DNA of 46,030 bases from Leptotrichia sp. oral taxon 879 str. F0557. Its GTDB lineage: Bacteria; Fusobacteriota; Fusobacteriia; Fusobacteriales; Leptotrichiaceae. This document shows positions 9,603 to 19,577 of this stretch, one piece after another. The stretch spans positions 23,829 to 69,858 of the forward strand of contig NZ_KI271351.1 of the NCBI RefSeq assembly GCF_000469385.1, written 5' to 3'. The notes beneath the pieces are model-generated. The model did no database searches, had not been told where the DNA came from, and saw only the letters and a list, made by a program, of their open reading frames with translations. A program made the position numbers and the translations under genes. Numbering within the stretch: position 1 is the first letter of the stretch; each line of letters starts with the position of its first letter.

Positions 9603-11726
9603 TTAAATCACTTTCTTTTTGTTTTTCTCATTGCCTCCTTCAAACAGTACAATTAATTTATCATTTTTATTTAATTTGATTTTCTTATTCTTGTTTACAT
9701 TTAAATGAACACCATAATCATTTTTCTTTTCCACTCTTTCATCCATATCTCTATATCCTAATAAAATAGTTCCTTCATTTGCTACAATTGTAGAAAGTTC
9801 TTTAAAAGTATATTCTCTGTCAAAATTTTCAATATAGTTATCTGCTGAAAACATATAAATTTCACAGCCTTCTCCGCTAAATAATTCATCAAAAACATAA
9901 TAAAGTCTTTTTTCTTCAGACAGCTGACTAATTACTGAACTTATTATAGTGTCACTTATTATATAATCAGATACTTCTGTTAATTCTACGATTTCTCTAT
10001 TTTTTTCATCGTATATTTCGATAACAATACTTTTTTCCTTCAATGAAGATTTACTATTTTTTTCCAGCATTTTTTTTATTAATAACATTGTAAGCATTGA
10101 TTTAGCATCCTTTTCTTGTGTTTCAAGATCGTCATAACCTAAAATTATAATACTTTCGTAACTTTCAAGATTGAATTTTTCTTCAATATACTCTTTTTCA
10201 GAAATTCTGTAATCTGTTATATCTTCATTTTTTACATTTTCGTACCCCAAATCATCCTTTAAATGTTTTTCCACTTCCTTATCCATCTTTGCAATTATAT
10301 GAACTTCTGAATCTACACTCACATATTCGTAAAGTTCATCAATTATTTTATATATTCTTTTATTATATCCTAAAATTAATGTCTTGCTTTTAGGCAAAAT
10401 TACATCTTCCGTACCACTTTTCCATTGAAACTTTTCTATTTTTAACTCTTCAAAATGGAATTCAGGATAACCATCGTCAGACTGAAAAAGAATAAGCTCA
10501 TCTCCTTCCTCTATTACACATCCTATATTTTCACCATCTATTATATTATTATTAAATTTTTCGTAAGGATTTAAAATTATATTTTTTTGTATTCCTGATA
10601 ACTTGCCCTCTGCCATTTCTTTTTGATAAATTTCTTTCAAGTTATTTTTATCCAAATTTTTCTTACATATTCCTAATACAATACTTGTAACGCAATTTAA
10701 CGAAATTTCCTTAAATGTTTTTCCTATTAGCTCCTTACCAACTTTAGAAAAATAAATTTCATCATTATCATAATTTAAAATTTCTGTTGCAATAACACTA
10801 AATCCTGGCTGTCTACTTGCTTGCGCTGTAATCCGTGATAACCACTTTTCACTTGGAATATAAAGTATATTCTGATTTTTTTCATTTTGGAAACAAAAAT
10901 CCATCAGTTCTTTATTATGTTCATCTTTTATTTCTGTAATTATCTTTTTAGCTTTTTTTCTTAACGCTAAAATACATTTTATAGTATTTATATCTTCTCT
11001 ATCTTCTTCTGAGGAAAGTATAATTATTGATTCTGCGTTCTCAGGATGAACAATATTTAAGTCATCTATATCTATTATACTTCCTGAACGGCAATATATT
11101 TTAGTTTGATAAGTTTTATGACTTTTTCCATCTAGAGAATTATGAAAATTTTTCAAAAGTTCTTTTTGATTTATTCTTAAATTTATTTCGTCTTCCATTT
11201 TTATTTTATCATTTTTAGAAAGTATCACTATTTTTTTATTTTTATGATTTGCATTTGAAATAACAAGCTCACTTATTATCTTAAATATTGTTGGATTCCA
11301 GCCTAAAATAAGAGTAAAATCTTTTTTTACAATTTCTGTTTTTCCTTTACGAATTTCAATAAACAGATTATCAAGTCCAGTTGTTAGAACCCCAACTAAT
11401 GCACCAAAAATCAATACTCCAAGTAATGTAACTACAGCAGATACTATTCTATATCCCCATAACCTGTCATTCTGCAATCCACCTGGATCTATTACACGCA
11501 GAAAATTTTGCCAAATTGCTTCAATTAAACTTAAACTGCCAGTTTCATTATCAGGTCTTAAATTCATCAATACTAATACGAATGAAAATATAACAACTGT
11601 TAAAATCATTGTTACTGCTAACCATGCTATTATGGATACAGTTCCTCTTGATAATGTTTCTTCTAACATCCCCTGTATTTTATTTTTCAATTTAATTCTG
11701 TTAAAAGAATCATATTCCTTTTTCAT
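9603..11726 (-). CDS. CASTOR/POLLUX-type ion channel with RCK-like domains
   Basis: This 707-aa membrane protein matches the bacterial relatives of plant CASTOR/POLLUX (DMI1) channels. Residues 29-55 and 93-117 are transmembrane helices, with a pore-loop-like segment between them (AIWQNFLRVIDPGGL, about 70-84). Then comes the hallmark GVLTTGLDNLFIEIRKGKTEIVKKDFTLILGWNP (about 112-145, quoted in part: TTGLDN and LILGWNP). The large soluble part has two nucleotide-binding-like halves, each opened by a beta strand and glycine motif (LILGWNPTIFKI and LILGYNKRIYKI), consistent with RCK-type gating domains. Ion selectivity in bacterial members is not established from sequence. Start: ATG behind AGGAGG. 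It has its own promoter and a roughly 190-nt leader. Confidence 0.85.
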   Translation of the reverse strand: MKKEYDSFNRIKLKNKIQGMLEETLSRGTVSIIAWLAVTMILTVVIFSFVLVLMNLRPDNETGSLSLIEAIWQNFLRVIDPGGLQNDRLWGYRIVSAVVTLLGVLIFGALVGVLTTGLDNLFIEIRKGKTEIVKKDFTLILGWNPTIFKIISELVISNANHKNKKIVILSKNDKIKMEDEINLRINQKELLKNFHNSLDGKSHKTYQTKIYCRSGSIIDIDDLNIVHPENAESIIILSSEEDREDINTIKCILALRKKAKKIITEIKDEHNKELMDFCFQNEKNQNILYIPSEKWLSRITAQASRQPGFSVIATEILNYDNDEIYFSKVGKELIGKTFKEISLNCVTSIVLGICKKNLDKNNLKEIYQKEMAEGKLSGIQKNIILNPYEKFNNNIIDGENIGCVIEEGDELILFQSDDGYPEFHFEELKIEKFQWKSGTEDVILPKSKTLILGYNKRIYKIIDELYEYVSVDSEVHIIAKMDKEVEKHLKDDLGYENVKNEDITDYRISEKEYIEEKFNLESYESIIILGYDDLETQEKDAKSMLTMLLIKKMLEKNSKSSLKEKSIVIEIYDEKNREIVELTEVSDYIISDTIISSVISQLSEEKRLYYVFDELFSGEGCEIYMFSADNYIENFDREYTFKELSTIVANEGTILLGYRDMDERVEKKNDYGVHLNVNKNKKIKLNKNDKLIVLFEGGNEKNKKKVI

Positions 11727-11822
11727 AAAAGTTTCCTCCTATTTTTTAGTAATTTCAAATATTTTAAAAATCTATATAAATTTCTTTAATATTAAACTAT
11801 TTAAGATTGAAAAAAAATTAAT

Positions 11823-11865
11823 TTAACTAAACTTAATTCAATTTTTTAAGTCGATTTTTAGTTAA
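11823..11865 (-). promoter_or_regulatory. Two-part inverted repeat in the channel-gene leader
   Basis: Outer arms TTAACTAA (11823-11830) and TTAGTTAA (11858-11865) enclose inner arms CTTAA and TTAAG. It lies downstream of the predicted start site and about 100 nt before the channel ORF, in the 322-base gap between genes. It could be an operator or an RNA hairpin. Confidence 0.45.
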
Positions 11866-11921
11866 TTTTACAGTCTTCTCTATTAAAAGGAATCAAATTT
11901 ATTTTTATATTTACACTCTAT

Positions 11922-11949
11922 ATTATATCCAATTTTTTATATTTTTCAA
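11922..11949 (-). promoter_or_regulatory. Promoter of the channel gene
   Basis: Minus-strand TTGAAA (11944-11949), 16-nt spacer and TATAAT (11922-11927). The resulting leader to the ATG at 11726 would be about 190 nt. Confidence 0.6.
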
Positions 11950-11980
11950 ATTTTATTCAAATTTTTTATAAATTATCAAA

Positions 11981-12029
11981 AAAAATCAGCACTCCTAAAG
12001 TTACGAAAACTTTAGTATTACTGATTTTT
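11981..12029. terminator. Long bipartite terminator hairpin
   Basis: Two stacked stems, AAAAATCAG / CTGATTTTT outside and CTAAAGTT / AACTTTAG inside, are separated by symmetrical 5-nt internal loops. On the minus strand a T run follows. It lies 20 nt past the stop of the DigH-like gene. Confidence 0.85.
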
Positions 12030-12048
12030 TTATTTTTTAATTACATAA

Positions 12049-13296
12049 TTAAAATTCTTGGTTCTCACTATTAGCATAAGGACCTTGTGCTAAACTGTTT
12101 GTTGCATTTTTAGGATTTGTCAATAATGATTTATAGCTAAAGAATATACTTCCTTTTACTTCTGGATAATTTCTGTTGAAATTTACCTGATTTATTAATT
12201 CTTTTGCATTTTGCCAATCATTAACTTTGTATGCAGCTTGTCCTATATATAGATTTGTTTTTGTCTGACCTGCATACTTACTCCACCATTTCACAAGTGT
12301 ATTGTACTCAGCAGCTTTATGACCCTGATTCCAGTAAATTTGTGGTGCTACATAATCTATCCAACCTTTATTCATCCACAATAAAATATCTGCATATAAA
12401 TCATCGTAGTTTTGAACTCCAGCTTTTGTTTCAGAACCTCTAGATGGATCAGTAGACGCATTTCTCCATACTCCAAAAGGACTTATTCCAAATTCTACAT
12501 TTTCATTTTCTTTTTTTATAGAAGAATGCAATTTCTCAACTAATTTATTTACATTGTCTCTTCTCCAGTCACCAACTGATGAAAATTTATGTCCATATTT
12601 CTGATACTGTGCAGAATCAGGATATTCTTGATTTTTAACTTTATATGGATAAAAATAATCATCCATATGAACACCATCAACATCATAATTTTTTACAACT
12701 TCAACGATACTGTTCACAACATAATCATTAACTTCAGGAATACCTGGATTTAAGTACAATTGTCCTCCGTAAGCTACTGTCCATTCTGGTTTTTTACGTC
12801 CAATGTTATCTTTTGATAATTTGTCTCTTGAACTGGATACTGAAAGTCTGTATGGATTAAACCACGCATGAAATTCAATTCCTCTCTTATGTGCTTCTTC
12901 TACCATGAATTTTAGCGGATCGTATCCTGGATTTATCCCTTGAGTCCCTGTTAAGTACTCAGACCAAGGTGCATATTTAGATGGATAAAAAGCATCTCCT
13001 GATGGCTTAATTTGCACAAATACTGCATTCATATTCCATTTTTTCACATTATCAAGAATTGTTAAAAATTCTCTTTTTTGCTGCTCAACACTAAGTCCTT
13101 TTTTTGACGGCCAATCAATATTACTTACACTGGCTACCCACACTCCTCTTAATTCTTTGCTCTTTGTTACTTTTTGATTATCAATTTTTGATGCATTATG
13201 ATTATTTCCCATAATAATATTAGAGGCATTTAATGTAGTTGCCATTAAAACCGTAATCGCTAATACTGATATTTTTTTTATAATTGATTTCACCAA
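12049..13296 (-). CDS. Exported family-10-like glycosyl hydrolase (DUF187/GHL10)
   Basis: The 415-aa protein has a signal peptide (MVKSIIKKISVLAITVLMATTLNA) and a GHL10/DUF187 domain with the typical opening ELRGVWVASVSNIDWPS and segments VFVQIKPSGDAFYPS, GIEFHAWFNPYR, DGVHMDDYFYPY and PQIYWNQGH. Acidic residues in DDYFYP are candidate catalytic groups. Relatives include E. coli DigH, which acts on peptide-free peptidoglycan glycans, so a periplasmic cell-wall role is the best inference; polysaccharide hydrolysis is an alternative. No lipobox is seen, unlike DigH. It appears monocistronic, ending at a strong terminator. Confidence 0.88.
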   Translation of the reverse strand: MVKSIIKKISVLAITVLMATTLNASNIIMGNNHNASKIDNQKVTKSKELRGVWVASVSNIDWPSKKGLSVEQQKREFLTILDNVKKWNMNAVFVQIKPSGDAFYPSKYAPWSEYLTGTQGINPGYDPLKFMVEEAHKRGIEFHAWFNPYRLSVSSSRDKLSKDNIGRKKPEWTVAYGGQLYLNPGIPEVNDYVVNSIVEVVKNYDVDGVHMDDYFYPYKVKNQEYPDSAQYQKYGHKFSSVGDWRRDNVNKLVEKLHSSIKKENENVEFGISPFGVWRNASTDPSRGSETKAGVQNYDDLYADILLWMNKGWIDYVAPQIYWNQGHKAAEYNTLVKWWSKYAGQTKTNLYIGQAAYKVNDWQNAKELINQVNFNRNYPEVKGSIFFSYKSLLTNPKNATNSLAQGPYANSENQEF

Positions 13297-13396
13297 TATC
13301 TCCTTTCTGAATATTAAATCTTCAATATCATTTTAGTACATTTTTCCTAAATTTTCAATATATTATTCTTATTTTTTTACATTTTTTCAATTTTTC

Positions 13397-14386
13397 TTAT
13401 TCTTCCCCCAAAGTTGCCACCATAACTGCCTTAATCGTATGCATTCTATTTTCCGCCTCATCAAATACAACGGAATTTTTACTTCTAAACACTTCATCAA
13501 TAACTTCCATTTCCTTAATTCCGTATTTCTTTTCAATTTCTTGTGCAACTTTTGTATTCAAATCATGAAATGCAGGAAGGCAATGCATAAATAAATAGTC
13601 ATCCTTTGCGTGTTTTACAAGCTCGCTATTTACCTGATAATACGAAAGTCTATTTATTCTTTCATTCCACACATCGTAAGATTCTCCCATAGACATCCAG
13701 ACATCCGTATAAATCACATCTACATCTTTAACTCCACCAATTCGATCATCAGTAAATGAAACACGCCCTCCATTTTCTTCAGCCAGTTTCAATGCAGTTT
13801 CAGCCAGTTCCTTATCTGGAAAATATTCTTTCGGAGCAATAATTGTAAAATCCATCCCAAATTTTGCTGCGCCAATCATAAGCGAATTTGCCATATTATT
13901 TTTTCCATCTCCAAGATACGCAAACTTAATTCCCTTCAAAGTTCCCTTTTTTTCTAAAATAGTCAAAAAATCCGCTAAAACCTGTGTCGGATGAAACTCA
14001 GTCGTAAGCCCATTCCACACAGGCACGCCAGAATGTTTTGCCAGTGCTTCTACCAAATTCTGTCCATATCCACGATACTCAATTCCATCATAAAATCTTC
14101 CTAAAACTTTTGCAGTATCCTCAATAGACTCCTTATCATTCATCTGAGAAGTAGAAGGCCCAATATAAGTAACATTTGCCCCCTGATCATAAGCCGCAAC
14201 TTCAAATGCACATCTAGTCCGTGTTGAAGTCTTTTCAAAAATTAATGCAATATTTTTCCCAGTCAATTTTTTCTCTTCAGTCTTATTTTTCTTATCTTCC
14301 TTCAATTTTTTCGCTAATTTCAATAAATATTGTAATTCTTCTGTTGTAAAGTCTAATAATTTTAAAAACGAACGTCCTTTTAACAT
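13397..14386 (-). CDS. argF: Ornithine carbamoyltransferase
   Basis: It converts ornithine and carbamoyl phosphate to citrulline, in the cytoplasm. The 329-aa protein has the carbamoyl-phosphate loop STRTR (residues 54-58), the HPTQ motif, and the ornithine-site motif HCLPAFHD near the C-terminus. Catabolic (ArcB) and anabolic enzymes are hard to separate by sequence. Its position at the end of an arg biosynthetic operon, with no arcA or arcC nearby, favours the anabolic role. The ATG follows AGAGGTAAA. Confidence 0.93.
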   Translation of the reverse strand: MLKGRSFLKLLDFTTEELQYLLKLAKKLKEDKKNKTEEKKLTGKNIALIFEKTSTRTRCAFEVAAYDQGANVTYIGPSTSQMNDKESIEDTAKVLGRFYDGIEYRGYGQNLVEALAKHSGVPVWNGLTTEFHPTQVLADFLTILEKKGTLKGIKFAYLGDGKNNMANSLMIGAAKFGMDFTIIAPKEYFPDKELAETALKLAEENGGRVSFTDDRIGGVKDVDVIYTDVWMSMGESYDVWNERINRLSYYQVNSELVKHAKDDYLFMHCLPAFHDLNTKVAQEIEKKYGIKEMEVIDEVFRSKNSVVFDEAENRMHTIKAVMVATLGEE

Positions 14387-14402
14387 GCCTTTACCTCTTT
14401 TC

Positions 14403-14951
14403 TTAATTTTTATTTTTTATTCTAAAATACTCATCTAACACATTTTTTTCAATTTCCTTCAATTTTTGCACATTTTCAATAATTTTTTTATTCTCGCCAA
14501 CATACCGAATCAATTTCATATTTTCATCAAAATAGTACCTCTTTTCAGATATTTTTGATTTTCTGCTGTCAAAAACTTCTCCAACTTTCATATTATCTCT
14601 TTTATACCAGTCAGTGTTCACATAATATGGAACATTATATTTTTCAGTTTTATCAAAAATAAAATAAACTTTTCCGTTTTTTATGTAGTACTCAGTCAAT
14701 CCATTCCAGCTTTCTCCATAATGTTCAACTACAATTTTTTTAACAATTCCATTTTGTGAATAATATTTTACAATGCCACCCTCTGTACTTCGGTCAGAAT
14801 CATCAGCTTCTCTAATCGCATAATTTTTTGCAGCATTTGTACTCATAAAATCTTTCCTAATTTGAGCAACCCTATTTTCAATATTTGAAGCACTAAAACT
14901 AGACAAACTAATTAAAACAGCTATTATCACAATTTTTCTAAAAATTTTCAT
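14403..14951 (-). CDS. Exported protein of unknown function in the arg operon
   Basis: A 182-aa protein with a Sec signal peptide ([22 protein letters not shown]) and no further membrane segment, so probably periplasmic. The rest is a charged, beta-rich sequence with Tyr and Trp ([35 protein letters not shown]) that suggests repeated beta strands. I do not recognise the family. The reading frame extends to 14981, but the ATG at 14951 has an AAAGGGGG site in front and begins directly with the signal peptide. It lies between argD and argF, 16 nt from argF, so it is co-transcribed with arginine genes; an arginine-linked function is not otherwise supported. Confidence 0.75.
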   Translation of the reverse strand: MKIFRKIVIIAVLISLSSFSASNIENRVAQIRKDFMSTNAAKNYAIREADDSDRSTEGGIVKYYSQNGIVKKIVVEHYGESWNGLTEYYIKNGKVYFIFDKTEKYNVPYYVNTDWYKRDNMKVGEVFDSRKSKISEKRYYFDENMKLIRYVGENKKIIENVQKLKEIEKNVLDEYFRIKNKN

Positions 14952-15049
14952 AAAATCCCCCTTTAAATTATAATTTTTCATTTATTCAATATAATTTTAC
15001 CTCAATAACTTCTAATTTACAATATTATTTAAAAAAAATTTAAAAAAAA

Positions 15050-16237
15050 TTAAATTGTTTTTAAAACTTTGTCCAAAATTAAAATTGCCTCGTCAATTTC
15101 TTTCTTGCTCACATTAAATGGCGGAAAAAATCTCACAACGTTATTTCCAGCTCCAACTAACAACAGACCATTTTCCAATGCTTTTAAAACAACATCTTTT
15201 CCCAAGACTCTGCTTTCATCAAATTTTATTCCCAAAAGCAGACCTTTTCCACGAATTTCCTCAATAAAATTATATTTCCCCTTCAATTCTTCCAATTTTT
15301 TAATAGAATACTTCCCTTTTTCCACAACATCTTTCTCAATCAATTTATTGTCAATCAATTCATGCAAAACAGCATTTGCGACAGCACAGACTAGCGGATT
15401 TCCCCCATAAGTCGAACCATGATCCCCAGGCTCTAAAACATCGTTTGCCTTGCCCTTTGTAAGAGTTGCTCCAATTGGAACACCGCCACCAAGCGACTTT
15501 GCCACAGTAACAACATCTGGAATAATCTCAAAATTTTCATAAGCAAACAATTTCCCAGTTCTTCCCATTCCGCATTGAATTTCATCAAAAATCACAAGTG
15601 CGTTATATTTTTCACTCAGTTCCTTTATCGCCTGCATAAATTCAGGCGTTGCACTTTCCAGCCCACTTTCCCCTTGAATCGGCTCCAAAATTATGGCTGC
15701 TGTTTTCTCACTCACTTTTGCCTTCAAATCTTTCACATCATTAAAATTACATTGTGTAACATTGGAAATCAAAGGTTCAAAAGGCTTCTGATACTTAGGC
15801 TGCCCTGTTATTGCTAACGCTCCTGTTGAACGTCCATGAAATGAATTTTTCATATAAATTGTTTCAGTTTTCTCAATGATTTTATTTCCATTTTCATCAT
15901 ACGATAAATTATTTCCATATTTATGAGCAATTTTTATTGCCAGTTCAATTGCTTCTGTTCCACTGTTCGTAAAAAATACTTTCTCCATCGCACTATTTTC
16001 TGTAAGTTTTTTTGCCAACTCTAATTGAGGCTCGCTGTAATAAAGATTTGAAATATGTATCAATTTTTTACTTTGTTCAGTCAAAGCATTTATAATTACT
16101 GGACTTGCATGCCCCAGACAGTTCACCGATATTCCTGATACAAAATCTAAGTATTCATTCCCTTCATTATCATAAATATATGTTCCTTTTCCTTTTTCAA
16201 ATATTTTATCATAACGGTTATACACATTTAATAACAT
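15050..16237 (-). CDS. argD: Acetylornithine aminotransferase
   Basis: This class-III PLP aminotransferase converts N-acetylglutamate semialdehyde to N-acetylornithine. The 395-aa sequence has SGISVNCLGHASP near the N-terminus, the FFTNSGTEAIELAIK segment, the PLP-site DEIQCGMGRTGKLFA and the Schiff-base lysine in VTVAKSLGGG. The length and order match ArgD. Many ArgD enzymes also act as succinyl-diaminopimelate aminotransferases, which could link it to dapB, but this is speculative. It is 28 nt downstream of argB. Confidence 0.94.
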   Translation of the reverse strand: MLLNVYNRYDKIFEKGKGTYIYDNEGNEYLDFVSGISVNCLGHASPVIINALTEQSKKLIHISNLYYSEPQLELAKKLTENSAMEKVFFTNSGTEAIELAIKIAHKYGNNLSYDENGNKIIEKTETIYMKNSFHGRSTGALAITGQPKYQKPFEPLISNVTQCNFNDVKDLKAKVSEKTAAIILEPIQGESGLESATPEFMQAIKELSEKYNALVIFDEIQCGMGRTGKLFAYENFEIIPDVVTVAKSLGGGVPIGATLTKGKANDVLEPGDHGSTYGGNPLVCAVANAVLHELIDNKLIEKDVVEKGKYSIKKLEELKGKYNFIEEIRGKGLLLGIKFDESRVLGKDVVLKALENGLLLVGAGNNVVRFFPPFNVSKKEIDEAILILDKVLKTI

Positions 16238-16265
16238 TTTTCTTCCTTCCTTTCTAAAATTTAAT

Positions 16266-17138
16266 TTATTTTTTTATTAAAGTTCCAGCTCCTTCTTCTG
16301 TAAACAACTCCAATAATAATGAATGTTCCAGCTTACCATTTAAAATAACTACATTTTCCACACCATTTTCAATCGCATCTAGGCAAGTATTCACTTTAGG
16401 CAACATTCCACCACTAATAATTCCTCGTTCAATTAAATCATTCACTTTTTCCACATCAATTTCATCAATAAGCGTCTGTTTATTGTTATAATCAAGTAAA
16501 ATTCCATCAACATCTGTCAAAAATATCAATCTATCTGCTTGTAATTTTCCAGCAATCGCGCCTGCCACATAATCGGCATTAATATTGTATGTCTGACCAT
16601 TCTTGTCAACTCCAATAGACGAAATCACAGGAATCACATCATTCGACTCCAACAATTTTATTACTTCCGTATTAATTTCCTTAATTTCTCCAACAAACCC
16701 AATATCAATCTTCTCTCCATCAGCTTCAACAAACTTCTTCTCAACAAACACCATATTCCCGTCTTTTCCACTAAGTCCAATAGCTTTCCCACCATATTTA
16801 TTAATATCCGCAACAATTCCTTTATTTACTTTTCCAGAAAGCACCATTTCCACAATCTCCACAGTTTCTTCATCAGTTACACGATTTCCATCAATAAATT
16901 TGCTCTCTTTTCCAATTTTTTGAAGCATTTCATTAATTTCAGGCCCGCCACCATGCACAATCACAGGATTTATCCCAACATATTTCATTAGAACTATATC
17001 TTGAATAAACTGCTCCCGTGCAACAGGATTGACCATCGCACTTCCACCATATTTAATCACAATCGTTTTATTATGATACTTTTTTATAAATGGCAACGCT
17101 TTTACCAAAATTTTTGCTTTATCTAAATTTGAAATCAT
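16266..17138 (-). CDS. argB: Acetylglutamate kinase
   Basis: It phosphorylates N-acetylglutamate with ATP, the second step of arginine synthesis. The 290-aa amino-acid-kinase-family protein has the conserved KYGGSAM, VHGGGPEINEML and FLTDVDGIL segments. The N-terminal extension (MISNLDKAKILVKALPFIKKYHNKT) resembles the arginine-sensitive hexameric enzymes, so feedback inhibition by arginine is plausible. It lies between argJ (108-nt gap) and argD. Confidence 0.95.
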   Translation of the reverse strand: MISNLDKAKILVKALPFIKKYHNKTIVIKYGGSAMVNPVAREQFIQDIVLMKYVGINPVIVHGGGPEINEMLQKIGKESKFIDGNRVTDEETVEIVEMVLSGKVNKGIVADINKYGGKAIGLSGKDGNMVFVEKKFVEADGEKIDIGFVGEIKEINTEVIKLLESNDVIPVISSIGVDKNGQTYNINADYVAGAIAGKLQADRLIFLTDVDGILLDYNNKQTLIDEIDVEKVNDLIERGIISGGMLPKVNTCLDAIENGVENVVILNGKLEHSLLLELFTEEGAGTLIKK

Positions 17139-17246
17139 ATTTTCCCTTTCTTTTTATCAAAATTTTCTCATTTCTTTAATTTTTAAAAAAAATTAACTAT
17201 CTTAAAAAATCTAACAAACAAATAATTCTCAAAATTATAAAAATTA

Positions 17247-18479
17247 TTAAGTATGGTACTCCGCATTTATTTTCACATAATCATAACTCAAGTCACATCC
17301 CCACGCAGTCGAAGAAAACTCTCCATCATTCAGTTCAATCAAAATTTCAACTTTTTCATTTTTCAAAATTTTAACAGCCTTTTCGTTGTCAAATTCTATT
17401 CCCATACCATTTTTTGCAACTTGGACTCTTTTTTGTAAAGTATTAATATCATTTCCGAGAAAAATATTTATTTTATCAACAATAAGTTCTGCTTCAGAAT
17501 AACCTACAGCACAAAGGATTCTTCCCCAGTTTGGATCTTCCCCAAATACAGCCGCTTTGAAAAGGCTTGAAGTTATTACTGATTTTGCAACTTTTTGTGC
17601 GTCTTTTTTACTTTTTGCCCCAGTTACAGTAACTTCAATTAATTTTGTCGCCCCTTCCCCGTCTTTTGCAATCAGCTTTGCTAGCTCCTGATTCACAAAA
17701 TAAAGTGCCTCTTTAAATTTGCTGTATCCTTCAGAATTTTCATCTACAATTTTTTTATTTTCAGAAGCTCCATTAGCAATAACACAAGCCATATCATTTG
17801 TGCTTGTATCTCCGTCAACTGAAATCATATTAAATGTGCTGTCTGTGATTTCGGAAAATATTTTTTGCAGCAACGATTTTTCAATATTTACATCTGTTAC
17901 TGTGAAAGCCAGCATTGTAGCCATATTTGGATGTATCATCCCAGAACCTTTTGCCATTCCCGCAACTGTTACTGTTTTTCCATCTATTTCAATTTCTGCA
18001 CAAATCTGTTTTGTAAAAGTGTCCGTCGTCATAATCGCAGTTGCCGCATCATTTCCCCCATTTTCCGATATTTCCTTGCAAATTTTACTAATTCCAGTTT
18101 CTATCTTTTTCATATCCAGCTGAACTCCAATAATTCCAGTAGACTGCACTAAAATCTCCTCTTTTTTGAGTCCCAGCTCATTTGCTGCAATTTCCGTCAT
18201 TTTTTTAGCATTTTCAAGTCCAGTTTCTCCAGTACATGAGTTAGCATTCCCGCTATTTACAATAATCGCCTGTGTATTTGCATTTTTTATATTTTCCATA
18301 TTTAAAATAATCGGAGCCGCTTTTACAAGATTTTTTGTAAACACTGCAGCTGAAACTGCCTTTTTCTCGCTATAAATCAATGCCAAGTCTTTTTTCCCGC
18401 TTTTTTTCAACTGTGCCGATATTCCTGCCGCCTTTATCCCTTTAACATTAGTAATTGTCCCATCTTTTATTATTTTCAT
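17247..18479 (-). CDS. argJ: Bifunctional glutamate N-acetyltransferase / ornithine acetyltransferase
   Basis: ArgJ transfers the acetyl group from acetylornithine to glutamate, making the pathway cyclic. The autocatalytic cleavage motif is present in KGSGMIHPNMATML, with the nucleophile Thr188 (numbered from the ATG at 18479). The 410-aa length fits the uncleaved precursor. A longer frame starts at GTG 18488, but ATG 18479 has AAAAGGAG at the right distance. Whether it is mono- or bifunctional is not readable from sequence; argA is not in this window. Confidence 0.94.
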   Translation of the reverse strand: MKIIKDGTITNVKGIKAAGISAQLKKSGKKDLALIYSEKKAVSAAVFTKNLVKAAPIILNMENIKNANTQAIIVNSGNANSCTGETGLENAKKMTEIAANELGLKKEEILVQSTGIIGVQLDMKKIETGISKICKEISENGGNDAATAIMTTDTFTKQICAEIEIDGKTVTVAGMAKGSGMIHPNMATMLAFTVTDVNIEKSLLQKIFSEITDSTFNMISVDGDTSTNDMACVIANGASENKKIVDENSEGYSKFKEALYFVNQELAKLIAKDGEGATKLIEVTVTGAKSKKDAQKVAKSVITSSLFKAAVFGEDPNWGRILCAVGYSEAELIVDKINIFLGNDINTLQKRVQVAKNGMGIEFDNEKAVKILKNEKVEILIELNDGEFSSTAWGCDLSYDYVKINAEYHT

Positions 18480-18500
18480 AAAAATCACTCCTTTTAAAAA

Positions 18501-19550
18501 TTAAATATACATTGATAAAAATTCCAGCCCCATATTTTCTTCAAGCTCAAACATAATATTCATACTTTGAACAGCTTGCCCTCCTGCACCTTTTATGAGG
18601 TTGTCAATCGCAGAAATTACAACAATATTTCCAGTTTTTGAGTCATAACGGACACCAATTTCACAAATATTGCTATTTTTCACATTTTTTATCTCAGGCA
18701 AATTTTCAGTAACTCTTATAAAATACTCATTTTTATAAAAATCATTATAAATTTCATAAATTTTTTCTTCTGTCAAGCTTTCCTTCCATTTTTCATTCAC
18801 TTCCAAATAAATTGTTGAAAGAAGCCCTCTATTTATCGGTAATAAATGTGGAGTAAACACTACATTCATATCGCTTTCTGATAATTTATCCATTTCCTGC
18901 TTTATTTCAGGCGTATGTCTATGCTTTAAAACTCCATAAGCCTTAAAATTTTCATTTACTTCTGTAAAAATCGTATCTATTTTGGCACTTCTCCCTGCTC
19001 CTGAAACTCCAGATTTTGAATCAATTATTATTTTATCCGTTTTTACAACTTTATTTTTTAAAAGCGGCGCCGCTCCCAGTATCGCCGATGTCGGATAACA
19101 CCCAGGACAGGCAACAACTTGACTTTCCTTTATTCTTCCCCTATTCAGCTCAGGCAAGCCATAAACTGCACTCTGATTAATTTCAGGAAACTCATGCTTA
19201 ACATCATACCATTTTTCATAAGTTTCCAAGTCATCCAGCCTGAAATCTGCTCCTAAGTCAAAAACTTTTACATTATTTTCGAGCGCCTTCTTAGCCATCT
19301 TTTCCGACAATCCATGCGGCAATGCCAAAAACAGTACATCAATTTTTCCAAAATTTTCCTCAGCCTCTTCCTGCGAAATTAATTTCTTCTCAAAATATTT
19401 TTTATAATTTGCATACACTTCGCCTATATTCTCCCCAGTATTTGAATATGAAGAAATAAATTCAATCTCCACTTCTTTATGATTATTCAATATCCATACA
19501 AGCTGCTGCCCAGCATATCCAGTCGCTCCAATAATTCCAACTTTTATCAT
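18501..19550 (-). CDS. argC: N-acetyl-gamma-glutamyl-phosphate reductase
   Basis: NADP-dependent reduction of acetylglutamyl phosphate to the semialdehyde. The N-terminal Rossmann motif is GIIGATGYAGQQL, and the catalytic Cys lies in ACPGCYPTSA (Cys151 from the chosen start). The frame extends to 19559, but that ATG abuts the GGGAG ribosome binding site. The ATG at 19550 has 9-nt spacing and is preferred. This is the first structural gene of the arg operon, 28 nt downstream of an intrinsic terminator that forms part of the leader. Confidence 0.95.
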   Translation of the reverse strand: MIKVGIIGATGYAGQQLVWILNNHKEVEIEFISSYSNTGENIGEVYANYKKYFEKKLISQEEAEENFGKIDVLFLALPHGLSEKMAKKALENNVKVFDLGADFRLDDLETYEKWYDVKHEFPEINQSAVYGLPELNRGRIKESQVVACPGCYPTSAILGAAPLLKNKVVKTDKIIIDSKSGVSGAGRSAKIDTIFTEVNENFKAYGVLKHRHTPEIKQEMDKLSESDMNVVFTPHLLPINRGLLSTIYLEVNEKWKESLTEEKIYEIYNDFYKNEYFIRVTENLPEIKNVKNSNICEIGVRYDSKTGNIVVISAIDNLIKGAGGQAVQSMNIMFELEENMGLEFLSMYI

Positions 19551-19577
19551 AATTACCATCTCCCTGCATTTTTTTAT

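Noticed and set aside
13297-13396. Terminator between argF and the DigH-like gene
   Set aside because: The gap is AT-rich with T runs but no stem of at least 5 bp was found, so the end of the arg transcript is unassigned.
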